In this document: in pieces, positions 8,630 to 17,004 of the stretch
How positions within the stretch are numbered: the stretch's first letter is position 1
Layout of the letters: every line of letters starts with the position of its first letter
Assembly (NCBI GenBank): GCA_020848735.1
Contig: JADLHO010000077.1
Location: 18,645-82,644, forward strand
Direction of reading: 5' to 3'
DNA length: 64,000 nt
From: Planctomycetota bacterium
GTDB taxonomy: Bacteria; Planctomycetota; UBA1135; UBA2386
Translations under genes and position numbers: made by a program
The notes under the pieces: model-generated
What the model was told of the DNA's origin: nothing
The model's database searches: none
What the model saw: the letters and a program-made list of their open reading frames with translations, nothing else

Positions 8630-10261
8630 TCACTTCGCCTTGTCGACGCCGAGCACGCGGTCGAGCGCCTGCAGGACGATCGGCGGCAGGCTGGTCGGGT
8701 TCACGTAGTAGACGGTGACCAGCGAGAGCGTCAGCACGACGAAGGTCGCGGCGACGAGCGAGACCCGGCGGCGGTGGCGCACGGTGCGCGATCGCTCCTC
8801 GGCGGTCTCGAGGTGGGCCATCATCCCGAGCACGGGGACGCCGAGCGCGTAGCCGACGTCGTCGACCGTCTTGAAGGTCGAGCGGATGAAGTCGAGCAGG
8901 AGCACGAGGCCGATCGCCGCGGCGAGGCCCACGATGCTGCCGGCGAGGGCGACGAGGAGGAAGCCCGGCTCGGTCGGTGCCGGCGGCACCACCGCCTCCA
9001 CCTGCTCGAAGGGCTCGCCGGTGCGCGTGCGCTCGAAGCGCGCGTGCTGCTCGATCTCCGCGAGGACGGCCGCCGTGTGGCGCTCCTCGAGGACGCGCTT
9101 GTCCTGGAGGAGGCGCTCGTAGCCGGCGTACGCGATCGTCACGCGGCGCCCCTCGGCCTCCGCCTCGTCGCGGCTCTTCTTCGCGTTCTCGATCGCGACC
9201 TTGAGGTCGTCGAGGCGCCCCTGCAGCTTGCGGTGCTGCTCCTTGAGCTCGGCGAAGCGCGGATTCGGCACCAGGTACTGCCCCGGCGCCGAGCCATCGA
9301 CGGAGCCGCCGAGCAGCTCGGTGATCTGGCGCTCGATGCGCTCGACGTTCTCCGCGGCGTTGCGTTGCGCGGCCGAGCCGACCCGGCGGGTCGTCGCGAT
9401 GAACTTCTCGCGCTCGAGTTCCTCGCGCAGGTGATCGATCTGGACCTGGGTCTGCGAGTCGAGCGTCCGCTGGACCTGGTTGTTCGGCAGCACCGCCGGG
9501 ACGCTGCCGTCCGAGAGCTGCTCGGAGATCGCCTTGTGCTCGCGGTCGGCCGTGAGCCGCTCCTGCTCGAGCTCGCGGATCCGTTCGGTCTCCTCGCGCA
9601 CGCGCGTCGCGAGCGTGCCCTGCTCCGAGGCGATCCAGGCGGTCGGCTCGACGTTGGCCTGGATCCGGTGTTCGTACTGGTAGGCCGTGATCTGCTCGAG
9701 CTTCGTGTCGAGGGCCTTGCCGGCATCGCGCACGGCCGAGGCCGCGCGCGTGTTGGCGTCGTGCGCGTCGCGCTCGAGGCCGCGGTTGATGTCCTCGATC
9801 CAGATGCGACGCAGGGTGTTCGCGAGCAGGGCCGCGCGCTCGCCGTCGAGGTCCCGCACCTCGATCCCGATGTTGACGTAGCCGTCGGGGTTCGGGGTCG
9901 AGGTCATCACCTTCGTGCGACCCTCGAGCCGCGCGATCGCCTCGAGGCGATCGATCGCCGCGGGGTTCGTGCCGATCAGGTTCAGCTTCTCGAGCGCGGC
10001 GGGGATCGTCTGCGGGATCGTCAGCTCCGCGTTGTTCACCTTCGCGAACATGGGGTCGCGCGCCGTGCGCGACGACGGATCCGCGGCCCCACCCTTGTAG
10101 GTGATCATCGTCTTCGCGATGTAGTACCGCGGGATGAAGAAGGCCACGACCGCGCCGACCAGGAGCCCGACGAGGCTCATCGGGATCACCTGCCAGCGCC
10201 GACGCTTGACGAGGTCGACGTAGCGGGCGAACGAGATCGGCGGGATGTCGAGCTGGTTCAC
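8630..10261 (-). CDS. Polysaccharide chain-length determinant (Wzz/GumC-like)
   Basis: A 543-residue inner-membrane protein starting at a GTG two bases after the OPX stop; no ATG fits as well. It has a membrane segment at about residues 24-44, a long coiled-coil periplasmic domain (roughly 100-430) and two further hydrophobic segments near 450-480 and 500-520. 'PNPRFAELKEQHRKLQGRL' resembles the GNVR region of exosortase-linked chain-length proteins. Such proteins set polymer length and bridge to the OPX channel. No Walker A motif is present, so the tyrosine kinase found in some systems is missing or encoded elsewhere. An unusual extra membrane helix ('LVAATFVVLTLSLVTVYYV') follows the usual second one. 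Confidence 0.88.
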   Translation of the reverse strand: MNQLDIPPISFARYVDLVKRRRWQVIPMSLVGLLVGAVVAFFIPRYYIAKTMITYKGGAADPSSRTARDPMFAKVNNAELTIPQTIPAALEKLNLIGTNPAAIDRLEAIARLEGRTKVMTSTPNPDGYVNIGIEVRDLDGERAALLANTLRRIWIEDINRGLERDAHDANTRAASAVRDAGKALDTKLEQITAYQYEHRIQANVEPTAWIASEQGTLATRVREETERIRELEQERLTADREHKAISEQLSDGSVPAVLPNNQVQRTLDSQTQVQIDHLREELEREKFIATTRRVGSAAQRNAAENVERIERQITELLGGSVDGSAPGQYLVPNPRFAELKEQHRKLQGRLDDLKVAIENAKKSRDEAEAEGRRVTIAYAGYERLLQDKRVLEERHTAAVLAEIEQHARFERTRTGEPFEQVEAVVPPAPTEPGFLLVALAGSIVGLAAAIGLVLLLDFIRSTFKTVDDVGYALGVPVLGMMAHLETAEERSRTVRHRRRVSLVAATFVVLTLSLVTVYYVNPTSLPPIVLQALDRVLGVDKAK

Positions 10262-10263
10262 GA

Positions 10264-11133
10264 TCAGAATCCGCGGTAGCCGCCGCCGCCGCTGAACAGG
10301 AGCTGGTTCTGTTCGTCGTAGACGAGGTAGTCGTAGGTCGCGCGGAACCCGGCGACACCGAAGGCCGCGCGAGTCACGGCACCGATCGGCTCCACGAGCT
10401 TCTCCATGAAGCGCGCGATGTGGCCGAGGAAGGTCGGCGGGATGTAGACGATGTCGTTGTGATCGATCGGCAGGTTGTACGTCGTGTTGCCGGTGTCGAT
10501 GATCTCGCGCAGGTTCACGTAGACGACGAGCGGGTCCTGCGCATCGGGCTTGATGAGTCGCACGCGGCCGAGGTTCGCGAGCAGCGTGATGCGCGAGCGC
10601 GCGATCACCTCGAGGAGCGTCAGATCGCCGTGCACCATCGGCACCCAACGCGCGCCGCCCTCGACCTCGCCGAAGAGGTAGAAGCCCTTCCCGGTGGAGA
10701 AGATGCGCGCCTCGACCTCGATCGGCGTCGTGAAGACCGCGCCGAGCAGCTCGGTGATCTGCGCCGAGAGGTCGGTCTCCTTCCGACCGAGCACGTAGAC
10801 CGGCCCCACGTAGGGCACGTAGATCGTCCCGTCGATCGCGACCGGCTGGGTCTGGGTGAGCAGGTAGAGCTGCTCGTGGCCCGGCAGGCGGTAGATGTTC
10901 GGGTCGATCAGGAACTGGATCTCGTCACCACCCGCGACGAAGTTCTCGGCCCGGGCATTGCCGTCGGCCCGCGTGCCGAAGCCGCGCTCGTGCAGGAGCT
11001 GGCGGATCCGGTCGTCCTCGACGCTCGTGCACGCCCCGAGGAGGAGCGGCAGCCAGGCGAGCAGCAGCGCCTGGAGCGTACGGAGGGAGGCAGATGGGGC
11101 CGAGTCGGCACGGCGCAGCGTTCGTCGGGTCAT
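10264..11133 (-). CDS. Polysaccharide export outer-membrane lipoprotein (OPX/Wza family)
   Basis: A 289-residue lipoprotein and the first gene of the polysaccharide operon. The chosen ATG gives a standard lipoprotein signal with lipobox 'LLGAC' (Cys35). A longer reading to 11286 adds an arginine/cysteine-rich stretch that is not a signal peptide. The mature part holds the Poly_export domain ('DEIQFLIDPNIYRLPGHEQ', 'IDGTIYVPYVGPVYVLGR') followed by a SLBB-like domain ('FSTGKGFYLFGEVEGGARW'). It forms the periplasm-to-outer-membrane conduit working with the Wzz-like protein encoded directly after it. The operon promoter should lie in the 270-base gap upstream. Confidence 0.9.
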   Translation of the reverse strand: MTRRTLRRADSAPSASLRTLQALLLAWLPLLLGACTSVEDDRIRQLLHERGFGTRADGNARAENFVAGGDEIQFLIDPNIYRLPGHEQLYLLTQTQPVAIDGTIYVPYVGPVYVLGRKETDLSAQITELLGAVFTTPIEVEARIFSTGKGFYLFGEVEGGARWVPMVHGDLTLLEVIARSRITLLANLGRVRLIKPDAQDPLVVYVNLREIIDTGNTTYNLPIDHNDIVYIPPTFLGHIARFMEKLVEPIGAVTRAAFGVAGFRATYDYLVYDEQNQLLFSGGGGYRGF

Positions 11134-11403
11134 GCGGGAGCTTCTCGTCGGGCGCACCGCAAGGGTCGACCGGCAGCGCCGCAAGCATCCGGACAAGTCC
11201 GGGCAACGGCAAGAACCGGACCGGAGCGTGCCGGCCCCGGCGCACGGCGCTCCGCCGCGCGTGGATTGGATTCGACTGCCTCGCATGGTGAGCCGCGCCG
11301 TCCGTCCGGGCCGAGCGCAGGACGCCGCCGCGCTGCGTTCTATCGGGAGTCCGAGCGCATCGACTGGAACGCGCCGGCGTCGGGGCGCCGACGCCGCGAC
11401 GCC
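11134..11403. other. Intergenic region between sugar-nucleotide and polysaccharide operons
   Basis: This 270-base gap separates the RmlB stop from the OPX start; both genes run leftward. It must hold the 3' end of the rml transcript and probably the promoter of the OPX-to-deacetylase operon. I looked for a sigma-54 -24/-12 pair and a clear -35/-10 pair on the minus strand and saw neither convincingly. A strong hairpin lies at its right end (separate entry). Confidence 0.5.
11375..11396 (-). terminator. Terminator-like hairpin after rmlB
   Basis: Bases 11375-11383 and 11388-11396 are perfectly complementary (9 bp, core GGCGTCGG/CCGACGCC) around a GGCG loop, beginning 8 bases past the rmlB stop. 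There is no T tract after it on the minus strand, so intrinsic termination would be atypical. It could instead protect the 3' end of the mRNA. Confidence 0.45.
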
Positions 11404-12417
11404 TCAACGCCGCTGGCCGTACCAGCGCTCGTAGTACTCGCGGTAGGCCCCCGAGCGGACGCGCTCCCACCAGGTGCGGTTGTCGACGTACCAGCGGAAG
11501 GTCTGGGCGAGGCCGTCCTCGAAGCGCACCGACGGCGTCCAGCCGAGTTCCGCGCGCATCTTGCCGGAGTCGATCGCGTAGCGGCGGTCGTGGCCCGGGC
11601 GATCGGTGACGTAGCGGATCAGCTCCTCGCCGCGGCCGGCGAGCGCGAGGATCTGCCGCACCACGTGGAGGTTCTCGCGCTCCGAGTCCCCGCCGATGTT
11701 GTAGACCTCGCCCGGGCGCCCCTTCTCGATCACGCGCAGCAGGGCCTCGCAGTGGTCGCGCACGTGGATCCAGTCCCGGACGTTCTTCCCGTCGCCGTAG
11801 ACCGGCAGCGGCTTGCCCTCGAGCGCGTTCGCGATCATCAAGGGGATGAGCTTCTCGGGGAATTGATACGGGCCGTAGTTGTTCGAGCAGCGCGTCACGA
11901 TCGCCGCGAAGCCGTGCGTGTGGAACGCGGCCCGCACGAGGAGGTCGCTGCCGGTCTTGCTCGCGGAATAGGGCGAGTTCGGCTGCAGGGGTGAGTCCTC
12001 GCGGAAGCGACCGGTCGCGCCGAGGCTGCCGTAGACCTCGTCGGTGCTGACGTGGAGGAAGCGCTTCACGCCGGCCGCACGGCTCGCGTCCAGCAGCACC
12101 TGGGTGCCCACGACGTTGGTCGCGACGAACGCCGTGGCGTCGAGCACCGAACGGTCGACGTGGCTCTCGGCGGCGAAGTGCGCGACGACGTCGGGCGCGT
12201 GCGTCTCGAAGACCGCGCGCACGGCCGCGGCGTCGCGGATGTCGCCGCGCACGAAGGTGTAGCGGGGCTCCTTCTCGAGTCCGGCGAGGTTCTCGAGGTT
12301 GCCGGCGTAGGTCAGCGCGTCGAAGTTGACGACCGCGTGCGTGGTCCGCTCGAGGAGCAGGCGGACGAAGTTGGAGCCGATGAAACCGGCACCGCCGGTG
12401 ACGAGGATCTTGCTCAC
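11404..12417 (-). CDS. rmlB: dTDP-glucose 4,6-dehydratase
   Basis: A 337-residue extended SDR that converts dTDP-glucose to dTDP-4-keto-6-deoxyglucose, second step of dTDP-rhamnose synthesis. Visible features: '[16 protein letters not shown]' NAD fold, 'HFAAESHVDRS' (the active-site hallmark of RmlB), 'VSTDEVYGSL', YxxxK in 'SPYSASKTGSD', and 'RCSNNYGPYQFPEKLIPL'. The start is a GTG overlapping the rmlD stop (GTGA). It is last in the rmlA-D-B run; rmlC (3,5-epimerase) is not in the window, so either it lies elsewhere or the 4-keto sugar serves another pathway. Confidence 0.95.
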   Translation of the reverse strand: MSKILVTGGAGFIGSNFVRLLLERTTHAVVNFDALTYAGNLENLAGLEKEPRYTFVRGDIRDAAAVRAVFETHAPDVVAHFAAESHVDRSVLDATAFVATNVVGTQVLLDASRAAGVKRFLHVSTDEVYGSLGATGRFREDSPLQPNSPYSASKTGSDLLVRAAFHTHGFAAIVTRCSNNYGPYQFPEKLIPLMIANALEGKPLPVYGDGKNVRDWIHVRDHCEALLRVIEKGRPGEVYNIGGDSERENLHVVRQILALAGRGEELIRYVTDRPGHDRRYAIDSGKMRAELGWTPSVRFEDGLAQTFRWYVDNRTWWERVRSGAYREYYERWYGQRR

Positions 12418-13268
12418 AGACCACCCTCCTTCAGGTAGCGCGAGAGTGCGTCGTCCCACGCGGGCAGGGGGCGGCCGCGCAGACGGGTGAGGGTCGAACA
12501 GTCGAGGACCGAGTACGCGGGCCGTGGCGCGGGTCGCCCGAGCTCCGCGGTGCTGATGCGGGCGACGGGCAAGGTCAACCCGAGCTTGCGGACGATCGCC
12601 TCGGCGAAGCCGTGCCAGGTCACCGCGCCCTCGTTGCACGCGTGCCAGATGCCCGGTGCGGCATCGCAGTGCGGCAGGTCCAGCAGGGCCGCCGCGAGGT
12701 CCGGCGTGTACGTGGGGCAGCCGCGCTGGTCGTCGACCACGCGCAGCGGTCCGCCGGCGCGCGCCCGCGCGGCGATCGCGCCCGGGAAGTGCTTGCCGCC
12801 GGGACCGAAGACCCAGCTCGTGCGCACGATCCAGAACCGCGCCCCCGGCAGGGCCGCGAGCACCGCCTCCTCGCCGCGCCGCTTGCTCCGCCCGTAGGCG
12901 GAGCGCGGGCCGACGGGATCGTCGACGCGGTAGGGCCGCGTGCCGAGCCCGTCGAAGACGTAATCCGTGCTCACGTACGCGAGCGCGCAGCCGAGCTGCC
13001 TGCAGGCCGCGACGACGTTCGCCGTCCCCTGCCCGTTGATGCGATCGGCGCGCTCGGGATCGGCCTCACAGCCATCGACGTCGGTCCACGCGGCGCAGTG
13101 CACCACGTAATCGGGCCGCGCGGCGGCGATCCGCTCGGCGACCCACGCCGCGTCGTCGACGGGGCACTCCGCGTGTCCGAGCCCCAGCGCGCGCGAACCG
13201 CGCCGCAGGGCTTCGGCCACGACCGCGCGCCCGAGCTGTCCGGAGGCCCCGGTGACGAGGATCTGCAT
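12414..13268 (-). CDS. rmlD: dTDP-4-dehydrorhamnose reductase
   Basis: A 284-residue SDR beginning 'MQILVTGASGQLG', with 'HCAAWTDVDGCEADPE' and 'YVSTDYVFDGLG' characteristic of RmlD, and YxxxK in 'SAYGRSKRRGEE'. It performs the final NAD(P)H reduction to dTDP-L-rhamnose. It lies nine bases after rmlA and overlaps the start of rmlB. Together with rmlA and rmlB it argues that rhamnose or a related 6-deoxyhexose is a building block of the polysaccharide made by the adjacent operon. Confidence 0.94.
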   Translation of the reverse strand: MQILVTGASGQLGRAVVAEALRRGSRALGLGHAECPVDDAAWVAERIAAARPDYVVHCAAWTDVDGCEADPERADRINGQGTANVVAACRQLGCALAYVSTDYVFDGLGTRPYRVDDPVGPRSAYGRSKRRGEEAVLAALPGARFWIVRTSWVFGPGGKHFPGAIAARARAGGPLRVVDDQRGCPTYTPDLAAALLDLPHCDAAPGIWHACNEGAVTWHGFAEAIVRKLGLTLPVARISTAELGRPAPRPAYSVLDCSTLTRLRGRPLPAWDDALSRYLKEGGL

Positions 13269-13277
13269 CGCCGCGGA

Positions 13278-14015
13278 TCAGTCGTCCATGCGGTTGGCGC
13301 CACCCTCGCGCACGAGCGTGCTGGCGCGGTAGAGCGACTCGAAGGTGCCGGCGTCGGTCCACCAGCCGTCCAGCACGTCGGAGGTCAGCGTGCCGTCCTT
13401 CACGTAGAAGTTGTTCACGTCCGTGATCTCGAGCTCGCCGCGCTCCGACGGCGAGAGCTTCTCGATGAAGTCGAAGACCCGGGCGTCGTAGAGATAGATG
13501 CCGATGACCGCGAGATCCGTCTCGGGGTGCTTCGGCTTCTCGATGATCTTGGTCACGCGACCCTTGCCGTCGACGGTGGCCACGCCGAAGCGGTGCGGAT
13601 CCTCGACCTTCTTCAGCAGGATCTTCGCGCCGCGTTCCTGACGCTCGAAGTCCTGCACGGCGCGCTTGATGTTCTTCTCGATGATGTTGTCGCCCAGCAC
13701 GACGGCGATCTTGTCGCCGTCCGCGAAGTGCTTGGCGAGCCGGAGCGCGTCGGCGATGCCGCCCTCACCCTGCTGATAGGTGTACGACACGTCCTCCAGT
13801 CCGAAGTCGGCGCCGTTCCCGAGGAGCTGCAGGAAGTGGCCGGCGCTGTTCCCCCCCGTCACGATCAGGATGTCCGTGATGCCCGCGTTCACGAGGCACT
13901 GGATGGGGTAGTAGATCATCGGCTTGTCGTACACCGGCAGCAGGTGCTTGTTGGTCACCTTGGTGAGCGGGTACAGACGCGAGCCGAGGCCGCCGGCGAG
14001 GACGACGCCCTTCAT
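13278..14015 (-). CDS. rmlA: Glucose-1-phosphate thymidylyltransferase (short form)
   Basis: A 245-residue nucleotidyltransferase, shorter than the roughly 290 residues of enterobacterial RmlA and similar to the short type. The signature 'GLGSRLYPLTKVTNKHLLPV' and 'YDKPMIYYPI' define the family; 'VLGDNII', 'EKPKHPETDLAVIGIYLYD' and 'ELEITDVNNFYV' complete the active site. It joins dTTP and glucose-1-phosphate. The start overlaps the epimerase stop (ATGA), and the C-terminal allosteric helix bundle of long RmlA is absent. Confidence 0.93.
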   Translation of the reverse strand: MKGVVLAGGLGSRLYPLTKVTNKHLLPVYDKPMIYYPIQCLVNAGITDILIVTGGNSAGHFLQLLGNGADFGLEDVSYTYQQGEGGIADALRLAKHFADGDKIAVVLGDNIIEKNIKRAVQDFERQERGAKILLKKVEDPHRFGVATVDGKGRVTKIIEKPKHPETDLAVIGIYLYDARVFDFIEKLSPSERGELEITDVNNFYVKDGTLTSDVLDGWWTDAGTFESLYRASTLVREGGANRMDD

Positions 14016-14965
14016 CGATAGGTTCTCCGATACCAGTCGTAGGTCTTGCGCAGACCCTCGTCGAACGTGACCTCCGGCTGGAAGCCGAGGAGGGCACGGA
14101 TCCGCGAGATGTCGGCGCGGGAATGCATCACGTCGCCGTTGCGCGGCGGGGCGTGGACGGGCTGCAGCGTCGAGCCCGCGTACTCGCGCAGGACCCGCAG
14201 CAGGTCGTTGATCGTGTGGTTGCCCGCACAGGCGAGGTTCACCGTCTCGCAGCCGCTCGTCGTCGTCTCGAGCGCGAGCAGGACGCCGCGCGCGACGTCG
14301 GCGACGTAGGTGAAGTCGCGCGACTGCAGGCCATCGCCGTCGATCCGCGGCGCCTTGCCGCGCAGGAGCGCGAAGCAGAAGGCCGCGACCACCCCGGAGT
14401 ACGGGCTGTCGGGCGTCTGCCGCGGCCCGAAGACGTTGAAGAAGCGCGTCACCACGATGGGCATGCCGTAGACGCGCGCGAAGCTGCGGCAGTAGAGCTC
14501 GCCGGCGAGCTTGCTCGCGGCGTAGGGCGAGAGCGGCATCTCGCGCAGGTCCTCGCTCTTGTACGCCGCATCCTGGTCGCCGTAGGCCGACGACGAACCG
14601 GCGTACACCACCTTCATCCCGTTGCGGCGCGCCCGGTCGAGCACCACGACGGTGCCGGTCACGTTGTGCTCATGCGACTCGACGGGCTCCTCGACGCTGC
14701 GCACCACCGACGGGAGCGCGGCGAGGTGCACGACGCCACGACAACCCGCGGCCGCGCGCTCGACGTCGGACGGGCTCGTCACGCTGCCCTCGACGACCGT
14801 GAGCTCGCCCCCCCGCACGTCGGCGCGCACCTGCTCCAGGTTCTCGCGCTTCCCCGTGCTGAAGTTGTCGAGGACCACCACGGCATGGCCGCGGCGGAGC
14901 ATGAGTTCGACGACGTGCGAGCCGATGAAGCCCGCGCCGCCGGTGACCAGGTACTTCGACGTCAT
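14012..14965 (-). CDS. NAD-dependent sugar epimerase/dehydratase (GalE/WbpP-like)
   Basis: A 317-residue extended SDR starting '[18 protein letters not shown]'. 'VLDNFSTGKRENLEQ' is typical of UDP-glucose or UDP-N-acetylglucosamine 4-epimerases, 'GSSSAYGDQ' holds the catalytic Ser, and 'SPYAASKLAGE' holds YxxxK. 'RFFNVFGPRQTPDSPYSGV' is the sequence seen in the WbpP/Gne branch that acts on N-acetylated sugars. The likely reaction is C4 epimerisation of a UDP-hexose; the exact substrate is unresolved. It overlaps both neighbours by four bases. Confidence 0.88.
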   Translation of the reverse strand: MTSKYLVTGGAGFIGSHVVELMLRRGHAVVVLDNFSTGKRENLEQVRADVRGGELTVVEGSVTSPSDVERAAAGCRGVVHLAALPSVVRSVEEPVESHEHNVTGTVVVLDRARRNGMKVVYAGSSSAYGDQDAAYKSEDLREMPLSPYAASKLAGELYCRSFARVYGMPIVVTRFFNVFGPRQTPDSPYSGVVAAFCFALLRGKAPRIDGDGLQSRDFTYVADVARGVLLALETTTSGCETVNLACAGNHTINDLLRVLREYAGSTLQPVHAPPRNGDVMHSRADISRIRALLGFQPEVTFDEGLRKTYDWYRRTYR

Positions 14966-15936
14966 CGCAGCCGTGCCGCCCTTGCTTCTTCTCGATACCA
15001 CTCGGCGAAGCGCGCGATGCCCTCCCGCAAGCCGACCCGGGACCGGAACCCGAGCTCGCGTTCCGCGAGCGCCGTGTCCGCCCAGGTCTCGCGCACGTCG
15101 CCGGGTTGTTCGGCGAGGCGCTGGAGCCTGGCCTTCTTGCCGAAGACCTCCTCCATCGTACTGACGAGCGTCGCGAGGTCCGTCGTGTGGGATCCGCCGA
15201 GGTTGTAGACGTGGTAGCCGTCTGCACGTTGCAGCGCGGCCACGACTCCATCGACGATGTCGTCGACGTAGGTGTAATCGCGCCGGGTCGTACCGTCTCC
15301 GAAGAAGGGAATGGCCTCCCCGGCGACAAGATGTCGCGCGAACTTGTGGATGGCCATCTCCGGCCGCTGCCCCGGGCCGTACACGGTGAAGAAGCGCAGG
15401 CAGGTGATCGCGTTGCCGTGCAGGTGATGGTGGGTGTAGCAGATCAGCTCACCCGCCTTCTTGCTCGCCGCGTACGGCGACACAGGATGATCGACCGCGT
15501 CCGACTCCGCGAAGGGCACCTTCGTGTTGCCGCCGTAGACCGAGGAGGAGCTCGCGAACACCATCGGCACGGTCGGTCGGTGTCGCAGGGCCTCGAGCAT
15601 CACCTGCGTCCCTCGGACGTTGACGTCCATGTAGCGGATCGGTTCTTCGATCGAGGGCCGGACCCCCGCGAGCGCGCCGAGGTGGATCACCGCGTCGACG
15701 TCGCGCAGCGCCTGCTCGCAGACCGCCGGCTCGCGGAAGTCCCCCTCGATCAGCTCGAAGCGCGACGGGGAACCGGCCAGGGCGACGCATTCCGCGACGT
15801 TCCGGCGCTTGATTGCCGGGTCGTAGAACGGGTCGAAGTTGTCGAGGACGCGGATGCTCGACCCGAGGCGAAGCAGGCGTCGCGCGACGTGCGAGCCGAT
15901 GAAGCCTGCGCCGCCCGAAATGAGGATGTGGTTCAT
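14962..15936 (-). CDS. UDP-glucuronate 4-epimerase-like SDR
   Basis: A 324-residue extended SDR. 'HLGALAGVRPSIEEPIRYMD', 'RFFTVYGPGQRPEMAIHKFA' and 'QPGDVRETWADT' match the signature blocks of UDP-glucuronate 4-epimerases (plant GAE and bacterial homologues), which make UDP-galacturonate. The NAD motif is '[15 protein letters not shown]' and YxxxK is in 'SPYAASKKAGE'. Next to a UDP-xylose synthase it would share UDP-glucuronate as substrate. No UDP-glucose 6-dehydrogenase is in the window, so the precursor must come from elsewhere. Confidence 0.87.
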   Translation of the reverse strand: MNHILISGGAGFIGSHVARRLLRLGSSIRVLDNFDPFYDPAIKRRNVAECVALAGSPSRFELIEGDFREPAVCEQALRDVDAVIHLGALAGVRPSIEEPIRYMDVNVRGTQVMLEALRHRPTVPMVFASSSSVYGGNTKVPFAESDAVDHPVSPYAASKKAGELICYTHHHLHGNAITCLRFFTVYGPGQRPEMAIHKFARHLVAGEAIPFFGDGTTRRDYTYVDDIVDGVVAALQRADGYHVYNLGGSHTTDLATLVSTMEEVFGKKARLQRLAEQPGDVRETWADTALAERELGFRSRVGLREGIARFAEWYREEARAARLR

Positions 15937-16038
15937 CGGGCGCGAACCGCGGGACCGGGGACGACCCGTCCGGCGCGGGCCGCGGACTGTAGGCGCAGCG
16001 CCGCGCGCCCCGCAACGGCGTTCCTCACGCGCCGCGCG

Positions 16039-17004
16039 TCAGGCCTTGGGCTTCTGCACGCGACCGCGGAAGTACTCGGCCGTGCGGCGCAGGCCCTCGT
16101 CGAGGCCGATCTTCGGCTCCCAACCACCGAGCACGCGGCGGGCCTTGCTGATGTCGGGCTTGCGCACCTTCGGGTCGTCCTGCGGCAGCGGGTGGAAGAC
16201 GAACTTCGACTTCCCGCCGGTGACCTTGAGCACCGCATCGCCGAACTGCCGGATGGTCATCTCGTTCGGATTGCCGATGTTCACCGGCATCTTCTCGCTG
16301 CTGTGCAGCAGCCGCAGGATGCCCTCGACCAGATCGTCGACGTAGCAGAAGCTGCGGGTCTGCGAGCCGTCGCCGAAGACCGTGAGGTCCTCGCCGCGCA
16401 GCGCCTGACCCATGAAGGCCGGCAGCACGCGGCCGTCGTCGAGCCGCATGCGCGGGCCATAGGTGTTGAAGATGCGGACGATGCGCGTCTCGACACCGTG
16501 GTGCCGCTGGTAGGCCATCGCCATCGCCTCGGCGAAGCGCTTGGCCTCGTCGTAGCAGCCGCGCGGCCCGACCGGGTTCACGTGCCCCCAGTACTCCTCG
16601 TGCTGCGGGTGGACCTGCGGGTCGCCGTAGACCTCGCTGGTGCTCGCGAGCAGGAAGCGCGCGCCCTTCTCGCGCGCGAGGCCGAGCGCCTTGTGCGTGC
16701 CGAGGCTGCCCACCTTGAGCGTCTGGATCGGCAGCTCGAGGTAGTCGCGCGGGCTCGCGGGCGAGGCGAAGTGGAGGATGAAATCGAGACGTCCCGGGAC
16801 GTGGATGTAGTTGGTGACGTCCTGGTGGAAGAAGCGGAAGCGCTCGTTGCCGAACAGGTGCTCGATGTTGGCGAGGTCACCGGTCAGCAGGTTGTCCATG
16901 CAGATGACGTCGTGGCCATCCGCCAAGAGGCGCTCGCAGAGATGGGAACCGATGAAACCAGCACCGCCCGTCACGAGGGCGCGCTTGCGGTGACCGTCGC
17001 TCAT
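16039..17004 (-). CDS. uxs: UDP-glucuronate decarboxylase (UDP-xylose synthase)
   Basis: A 321-residue SDR. '[19 protein letters not shown]', '[20 protein letters not shown]' and '[20 protein letters not shown]' with '[14 protein letters not shown]' are diagnostic of UXS, with YxxxK at the CYDEAK. It decarboxylates UDP-glucuronate to UDP-xylose. It sits between the secreted FecR-like gene (ATGA overlap) and, after 102 bases, the epimerase gene. UDP-xylose would be a donor for one of the nearby glycosyltransferases. Confidence 0.94.
   Translation of the reverse strand: MSDGHRKRALVTGGAGFIGSHLCERLLADGHDVICMDNLLTGDLANIEHLFGNERFRFFHQDVTNYIHVPGRLDFILHFASPASPRDYLELPIQTLKVGSLGTHKALGLAREKGARFLLASTSEVYGDPQVHPQHEEYWGHVNPVGPRGCYDEAKRFAEAMAMAYQRHHGVETRIVRIFNTYGPRMRLDDGRVLPAFMGQALRGEDLTVFGDGSQTRSFCYVDDLVEGILRLLHSSEKMPVNIGNPNEMTIRQFGDAVLKVTGGKSKFVFHPLPQDDPKVRKPDISKARRVLGGWEPKIGLDEGLRRTAEYFRGRVQKPKA

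Noticed and set aside
5329..8718. A very long open frame (over 1100 codons) on the plus strand opposite the amidotransferase and ligase genes
   Set aside because: It is antisense to two well-recognised genes and has Arg/Glu/Ala-biased composition, which is a GC-rich shadow effect; no domain is visible.
11134..11286. Upstream in-frame extension of the OPX lipoprotein
   Set aside because: It would place Arg/Cys-rich sequence before the lipoprotein signal; the ATG at 11133 gives a normal signal peptide.
11134..11403. Possible sigma-54 promoter before the polysaccharide operon
   Set aside because: GGCAC and TTGC strings exist but not with the required spacing.
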